A DNA stretch of 64,000 bases from CALBPI01 sp963922335 (lineage in GTDB: Bacteria > Pseudomonadota > Gammaproteobacteria > Steroidobacterales > Woeseiaceae), in NCBI GenBank assembly GCA_963922335.1, contig CAWUIB010000003.1, positions 124,001 to 188,000 on the forward strand, in the 5' to 3' direction. The first letter of the stretch is position 1, and each line of letters opens with the position of its first letter. Below, in pieces: positions 59,686 to 64,000 of this stretch. Both the position numbers and the translations under genes were made by a program. The notes below the pieces were generated by a model that was not told the origin of the DNA, did no database searches, and worked only from the letters and a program-made list of their open reading frames with translations.

Positions 59686-61072
59686 TCGGTTGATCGCACT
59701 GTGCGTGTTGTTCGCGTTCTCGGGTTGTACGGTCGGTCCGGACTACGAGCGACCCGACACCGTATTGCCAGACGCATTTGGTTCGGCGCCGCAAGTCGCG
59801 CCAGAGCTGACCACCGAAGTCTGGGAAGCATTCGAAGCACCCGAACTCGCGCAGCTGATCGAGCGGGCCCGTGCCTACAACACCGACATCGCCATTGCCG
59901 CAGCAACGCTCGATGAATCGCGGGCTTTGGCGGGACTGCAAGTCTTTAGTCTGTTTCCGACGGTCACTGCGCAGACCGAACAGGAGCGCGTCCGGCAAAG
60001 TCTCGAGGATCCGTTCCGCTTTCCGGGGCAGCGCGTGACGCAGATTTACCGAGCGGGTTTCGATGCGTCCTGGGAGATCGATCTTTTTGGGAGTCTGCGC
60101 CGGCAGGCCGAGTCGATACGTCGACGGGTCGAGGCGGATACGTTCGCGTTGTACGCCGTCGAGTTGACGATAGTGGCCGAGACGGCCCAGGCCTATTTCC
60201 AATGGCAAGGACAGTCTATTCGGGTTGGCTTGTTGAAACAGAACCTGGCGGCCCAGAAGGCCAGTGTCGAGATTCTTGAGAAAGCACTGGCCGCTGGTCG
60301 CGGCACGGCTCTGGATGTCGCGAGTGCTCGGGCACAGGAGCGCCAACTTGCGGCTACTCTGCCGGCAGCGATCGCGGCGAGGACCGCCGCGTTACAGCGT
60401 CTGGCGGTACTGACGGGCCAGCTACCTAAGGATCTCGAGTCGCAGTTAACGCCCCCGGAGGCGTTTCCTGAATTGCCGCGATATGTGGCCTCCGGCACTC
60501 CCGCAGAATGGCTGGCTCGGCGGCCGGACGTTGCGTCGGCAGAACGACGGTTGGCAGAGATCAATGCATTGATCGGTTTTCGCAAAGCTGACCTTTATCC
60601 CAAGCTGACGCTGATCGGGTCGTTTGGATGGACCGGTCGGTCGAGCAGTATTGTCGGCGACGCCGCCGGTGAGCGTTGGGGCACCGCGCCGGCGCTCAGC
60701 TGGCGTTTTCTCGATTTCGGACGTGTGCTGCGCGAGGTCAAAGAAGCCGAAGCGCAAACCGCCGGTGCGCTCGCAAACTACGAGGGCACGTGGCGGCGTG
60801 CGCTCGAAGAAACAGAAAACGCGATGACCAATTATCGGGCAACCGGTGAGACGGTTCTTGCGCTGCGAGAGGCAGTTGCCGAGGCCAAGGTCGCGGTAGA
60901 TCTTTCAACACTCCGATACCGGAACGGCGCCGACAGTTTTTTTGTCGTGCTTGATGCCGAGCGGGCCTATCTCGATCTTCAAGATCGATACGCTTTGGCT
61001 GAGATCGATCAGGCGACTGCCTTGGCGGCTTTATATAAAGCTCTGGGTGGCGATTTCGCACAAATCCAGTAG
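59672..61072 (+). CDS. Outer membrane efflux channel lipoprotein (OprM/NodT type)
   Basis: 466 residues. Lipobox FSGCT is followed by 'VGPDYERPDTVLPDAF', the N-terminal OprM signature. Long helical repeats ('ARAYNTDIAIAAATLDESRALAGLQVFSLFPTVTAQTEQERVRQS' and 'AEWLARRPDVASAERRLAEINALIGFRKADLYPKLTLIGSFG') form the alpha-barrel. It completes a tripartite pump with the preceding two genes, overlapping the pump gene by 14 bp. It may also serve the divergent ABC cassette, which has no outer-membrane partner of its own. Confidence 0.95.
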   Translation: MRRLNRLIALCVLFAFSGCTVGPDYERPDTVLPDAFGSAPQVAPELTTEVWEAFEAPELAQLIERARAYNTDIAIAAATLDESRALAGLQVFSLFPTVTAQTEQERVRQSLEDPFRFPGQRVTQIYRAGFDASWEIDLFGSLRRQAESIRRRVEADTFALYAVELTIVAETAQAYFQWQGQSIRVGLLKQNLAAQKASVEILEKALAAGRGTALDVASARAQERQLAATLPAAIAARTAALQRLAVLTGQLPKDLESQLTPPEAFPELPRYVASGTPAEWLARRPDVASAERRLAEINALIGFRKADLYPKLTLIGSFGWTGRSSSIVGDAAGERWGTAPALSWRFLDFGRVLREVKEAEAQTAGALANYEGTWRRALEETENAMTNYRATGETVLALREAVAEAKVAVDLSTLRYRNGADSFFVVLDAERAYLDLQDRYALAEIDQATALAALYKALGGDFAQIQ

Positions 61073-61153
61073 CGATTTCACGCTCACTTCACGGTGCCTT
61101 CATCTGGCAGCGGCAGGGTATCGATTCCAAAAACCTAAACAGGAGTGCGCAGG

Positions 61154-61810
61154 ATGCGGTGGTACCAGGTATTCGGGGTCTTGGCATTGGTGCTGATTAG
61201 CGGTGTGGCCAGTGCGAACACGGTCATCCCGGGCCAGTATTTTCTGGGCGACCATCCCAACGGCGCGCTTTCTGACGATTACGGTCTGCGACTTGATATT
61301 CTCGATCCGCCGTCCGGCACCGGCCCCACATTTAGTGTTGAGCTCGGCGGCGCTCGGGTGACTCTGACCTGGGATGGATCCGGAACGGCAATTATCTCTG
61401 GATCGATCCTCAATAATGAAACGGGCAACCTGTGGACGATCAGACACGTTTTGACCGGCGTCGCAGCGAGCGAATCCGGCTTCGTTGCGACCGGCGGTAC
61501 GTTGACCGTGAACGTCGCTGAAGCGGATCAGGCTTTGTATGGTGCCACGGTCTACACATTCTTTTCGGTCCCTGCAGGCGGGGATTCGTTTGTGGCAAAA
61601 GGTGATAACCACCGATGCGGATCGACTCCAGACTGTGGTCCTTTGGTTGCCCGAGGGTGGTTGAACATTGCTGGCAACGGCGTTGATGTTAACGACGGCA
61701 GTATCGACGATTGGCTCGTACAACTGACGCCCGTACCGCTTCCCGCCGCGTTCTGGATGCTGTTGGGTGCGCTCGGCGTCTTCCGCGTCTCGGTCAAACG
61801 ATCTGTATAA
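61154..61810 (+). CDS. VPLPA-CTERM sorting domain protein
   Basis: 218 residues from ATG 61154, with AGGAG at 61141-61145 eight bases upstream; an in-frame GTG at 61145 lies in that site. A signal peptide (MRWYQVFGVLALVLISGVASA) leads into a beta-rich secreted domain with two Cys near 155-165. The C-terminus is 'VPLPAAFWMLLGALGVFRVSVKRSV': the VPLPA motif, a hydrophobic helix and a basic tail, which is the pattern recognised by exosortase-type enzymes. No exosortase is present in the window. Likely a surface or matrix protein. Confidence 0.8.
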   Translation: MRWYQVFGVLALVLISGVASANTVIPGQYFLGDHPNGALSDDYGLRLDILDPPSGTGPTFSVELGGARVTLTWDGSGTAIISGSILNNETGNLWTIRHVLTGVAASESGFVATGGTLTVNVAEADQALYGATVYTFFSVPAGGDSFVAKGDNHRCGSTPDCGPLVARGWLNIAGNGVDVNDGSIDDWLVQLTPVPLPAAFWMLLGALGVFRVSVKRSV

Positions 61811-61817
61811 AGTTTTT

Positions 61818-62981
61818 TTAGTCTGACGATGCGTCGTCGTCAGTTGGTGCGGAATAACGTCGCGACTGGCGACTCGCGAGCTGTGAGAGGCGACGATTTT
61901 TAATGAAGAAACCTTCGCCACACTGGAATTCGTCGGCTGGCAGGTAGCCGCCGAATAGCAAATCAGTCTCGTAAAGTGCGGTCAGGCGCACACGATCGCC
62001 GAGTCGTTGCACAAGTGCTTCATCAACGGGTGCCCATACCTCCGCGACATCAGACATTGCGAGTGGATTGCTCTCGCAAGACGCGAGCGTTACTGGCTTA
62101 CGCAACCAGAACGCATCAGAAATCGCGGTTTTGCCACTCGTATCGATAGCATTCGCGAGATCATTCCAGTCGGCCAGAAATTCCTCGACGTCGAGCGATT
62201 TGTAGTCAAGCGTAGAGATGCTGACCGTCTTGACCATTGGGTGTGACAAGACCCACTCGCGGTACACCGGGTGCTCTACGAGGTCTACGCCTATAGCAAC
62301 TCGGCTCAGATTCTCCGCTCCAATCTGTTCGAGCGTGGTCTCGGTCAAAGTGATCGCACGTGTGGCGTCGGCCCAGGCCTCACAGCCGGGCGTGATCGCC
62401 AGCGCGGATGGCCTTAGGTCAAGGACCAGCGTCTGCGCACTCGACACTTCACCCACCGTGTCGACGAACCGTGCAAATGCGGTCGCTGTTTGCTCCACAT
62501 CCTGGCATTGCTCGGTGAGAGTCACTCCTCGAAAGTAGTTGTCGTCGCGATACTGAAGGCTCAGTTTTACCAGCGACTGCATACCGTAGTTGCGAATCTG
62601 TTCGTCCAGCCACGCGTAAAAGCGGGAATACTCGGCGGCTCGAGGATCTCTGTCCGTCATGCTTGGATAGGCAATGCGGTAGATGACGTTTTCGTAGCCA
62701 CGCTCCCGGAGTCGCGACAAATAGAGCCTGTTCTGGAGGTCGCCCCCCGACAACAGCCAAGGACCGAGTCGACTGTCGGCGGTCGTTAGGCGCGCAGCCA
62801 GCTCCATAGCACTCGAGGTCGATGGCGCAAGCGCCTCGATTGATTGCTGTGTTGAAGCAGCGACTGCGGAGATTGACGGGTCGAAAGTAGGCGAGGCCGT
62901 TTGCGCGGCGCAGCCGCCGAGACCGACGCATGCAAGTGCTACGGCACCTGCAAGGCTCCTAACGTGTTGGTTTCTGTGCAT
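61818..62981 (-). CDS. Lipoprotein of unknown function, possible TIM-barrel fold
   Basis: 387 residues. A lipobox (LGGCA) marks it as a lipoprotein. The body has strand-helix stretches such as 'GYENVIYRIAYPSMTDRDPRAAEYSRFYAWLDEQIRNYGMQSLVKLSLQY', 'RVAIGVDLVEHPVYREWV' and 'KTAISDAFWLRKPVTLASC', which read like a glycoside-hydrolase-type TIM barrel, but no catalytic pair can be assigned. It starts inside the 3' end of the response regulator gene (23-bp overlap), so it is its operon partner. Not recognised. Confidence 0.75.
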   Translation of the reverse strand: MHRNQHVRSLAGAVALACVGLGGCAAQTASPTFDPSISAVAASTQQSIEALAPSTSSAMELAARLTTADSRLGPWLLSGGDLQNRLYLSRLRERGYENVIYRIAYPSMTDRDPRAAEYSRFYAWLDEQIRNYGMQSLVKLSLQYRDDNYFRGVTLTEQCQDVEQTATAFARFVDTVGEVSSAQTLVLDLRPSALAITPGCEAWADATRAITLTETTLEQIGAENLSRVAIGVDLVEHPVYREWVLSHPMVKTVSISTLDYKSLDVEEFLADWNDLANAIDTSGKTAISDAFWLRKPVTLASCESNPLAMSDVAEVWAPVDEALVQRLGDRVRLTALYETDLLFGGYLPADEFQCGEGFFIKNRRLSQLASRQSRRYSAPTDDDASSD

Positions 62982-63738
62982 TGGAGACTAGATCCTCTTT
63001 GGAGCTGGAGACTTGTGCCAGTGTGTGCGTCTCCAGTGCTCGAGGTGAGAAGCGATAGCCCAACCCCCGAACCGTTTCTATGCAACCGCCGAATGTTCCA
63101 CGTCCGAGCGCCAAGCGAATGCGCATGATGTGTACATCAATCGTGCGTTCTTCAATATGTCCTCCCGACTGCCATACTTGATCAAGCAGCTGACACCGAC
63201 TGAACACACGGTCTGGGCTCATCATCAGGAATCTCAGAAGTCGGAACTCCATGCGCCCCAAATTAAGTTCTTTACCGTCTATCACCGCACGATGGCTGGT
63301 CGAGTCGAGTGACAGCGGACCGAAATCCAGTTTGCCAGCCTCAACAACACGGTTACACCGTCGCAGGATTGCTTCGATTCGGAGCATCAACTCTTCGCGT
63401 GAAAACGGCTTGGTTACATAGTCATCGGCACCGCTTTTCAGCGCACTGATCCTGTCGTGCTCCTCCGATCTGGACGTCAACATCACTACTGGGAGTTCAC
63501 GAGTTCTTGGATTGCGGCGCACTTCGCGCAGCAGTTCGATCCCAGGTGAGTCGGGCAGCATCCAGTCCAGCAAAACCAAATCCGGGAGGCGACGCTCAAT
63601 GGCATAACGTGCGGACGCGCAATCGCTCGCTTCTTCGATGATGTGACCTGTACGGGAGAGCGTGAAGGCGAGAAGTCCTCGAATGGCATCCTCGTCTTCC
63701 ACGATCAATATTGACGATGGGTCTGCTGTATCAAGCAT
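62959..63738 (-). CDS. OmpR/PhoB family response regulator
   Basis: 259 residues. The receiver domain has acidic residues in 'ILIVEDEDAIRG', the phosphorylation site Asp58 in 'PDLVLLDWMLPDSPG' and the Lys in 'DYVTKPFSREELM'. The winged-helix output domain has 'LNLGRMEFRLLRFLMMSPDRVFSRCQLLDQVW' and 'VDVHIMRIRLALG', a PhoB-like DNA-binding unit. No histidine kinase is adjacent in the window. Its last 23 bp overlap the lipoprotein gene downstream, which is unusual company for a regulator. Confidence 0.95.
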   Translation of the reverse strand: MLDTADPSSILIVEDEDAIRGLLAFTLSRTGHIIEEASDCASARYAIERRLPDLVLLDWMLPDSPGIELLREVRRNPRTRELPVVMLTSRSEEHDRISALKSGADDYVTKPFSREELMLRIEAILRRCNRVVEAGKLDFGPLSLDSTSHRAVIDGKELNLGRMEFRLLRFLMMSPDRVFSRCQLLDQVWQSGGHIEERTIDVHIMRIRLALGRGTFGGCIETVRGLGYRFSPRALETHTLAQVSSSKEDLVSNAQKPTR

Positions 63739-64000
63739 GTCTTACCCTCTCCCCCAGAGTGGGATCAAAACGCTAGCCAGCAAATATGAACTTTCCATTG
63801 CGGTTTTAAGACACAACACCGTCAGAGCGAATCAGTTGCATCGAAGGTACGAAAACCGAGATGCCGCACCGGCGTCATTTGGTGCTGCGGTCAGTGACAC
63901 AAACGCTTTGTTTACAGGCATTTGAATACGAGTCTGGCGTATCGGGCTGCTGCGTCACCTACATATCCGTTGCGTGGCCACCGCATCTAACTACAGACCG
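63739..64000. other. Non-coding end of window upstream of the response regulator
   Basis: 262 bp with no convincing gene on either strand. It would hold the promoter of the response regulator. I see no clear -10/-35 pair or repeat here. A gene beyond the window edge could begin or end close by. Confidence 0.5.

Noticed and set aside
1..64000. tRNA, rRNA, CRISPR, insertion sequence or prophage
   Set aside because: I looked through the intergenic stretches and found no tRNA T-arm motif, no repeat-spacer pattern and no transposase or phage gene; XerC at 33131 is the housekeeping recombinase judged by its neighbours.

Overview
The window is one continuous, gene-dense stretch of a bacterial chromosome. 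No gap between genes exceeds 300 bp, and I see no tRNA, rRNA, CRISPR array, insertion sequence or phage. Gene order points to a gammaproteobacterium: dapF-DUF484-xerC, hslV-hslU-DUF971-ubiE-ubiJ-ubiB, hemC-hemD-hemX-hemY, glnK-amtB divergent from ubiK-comM, and ctaA-ctaB. A beta-1,3-glucan operon, an AbgT transporter, an S9 peptidase and heme A synthesis genes suggest a free-living aerobic heterotroph, plausibly marine. The genus cannot be fixed from the sequence alone.

Layout. 1-6.2 kb: a carbohydrate locus, with the end of a secreted carbohydrate-active protein converging on a three-gene operon (GH149/GH161-like beta-1,3-glucan phosphorylase, GH17 glucanase, LacI regulator). A 14-bp operator-like palindrome overlaps the predicted -35 box of that operon. 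6.4-16 kb: OmpW, an alpha/beta hydrolase, DUF2059, a TetR regulator with its own palindrome, small membrane and hypothetical proteins, a thioesterase, a thiopurine methyltransferase, a beta-propeller protein, lipoproteins, a 5'-nucleotidase-like protein and DUF817. 16-27.8 kb: an MsbA-type ABC exporter, an S9 peptidase coupled to an AbgT transporter, a Ser/Thr kinase-HDOD fusion, a TRIC-like channel, BioY, an APC permease and a DUF2799 lipoprotein. 27.8-45.9 kb: the conserved housekeeping core for ubiquinone, HslUV, XerC, lysine/peptidoglycan (DapF), tetrapyrroles and nitrogen. 45.9-47.1 kb: a small accessory patch of two poorly known membrane proteins flanking a long inverted repeat. 47.1-49.9 kb: a cytochrome c5-like protein and heme O/heme A synthesis. 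49.9-61.1 kb: two efflux systems back to back, a MacB-like ABC cassette with three different HlyD-type adaptors, and a complete tripartite RND pump. 61.1-64 kb: a VPLPA-CTERM protein, an unknown lipoprotein and a PhoB-type response regulator.

How the genes fit together. HemC/HemD make uroporphyrinogen III, and CtaB and CtaA turn protoheme into heme O and heme A for an aa3-type oxidase; its subunit genes are outside the window. UbiE, UbiJ, UbiB and UbiK serve ubiquinone synthesis and so the same respiratory chain. GlnK and AmtB form the ammonium sensing and uptake pair, and their shared upstream region has a good sigma-54 promoter and two NtrC-type boxes. The glucan operon appears to degrade imported beta-1,3-gluco-oligosaccharides in the cytoplasm by phosphorolysis and hydrolysis under LacI control.

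The most noteworthy items are the regulated glucan phosphorylase/GH17/LacI operon, the kinase-HDOD fusion with a degenerate catalytic loop, the three-adaptor ABC cassette, the glnK promoter architecture, the structured region downstream of amtB, and the response regulator overlapping an uncharacterised lipoprotein gene. Nothing in the window is clearly a wholly new system. Family names below come from reading motifs, not from database searches.
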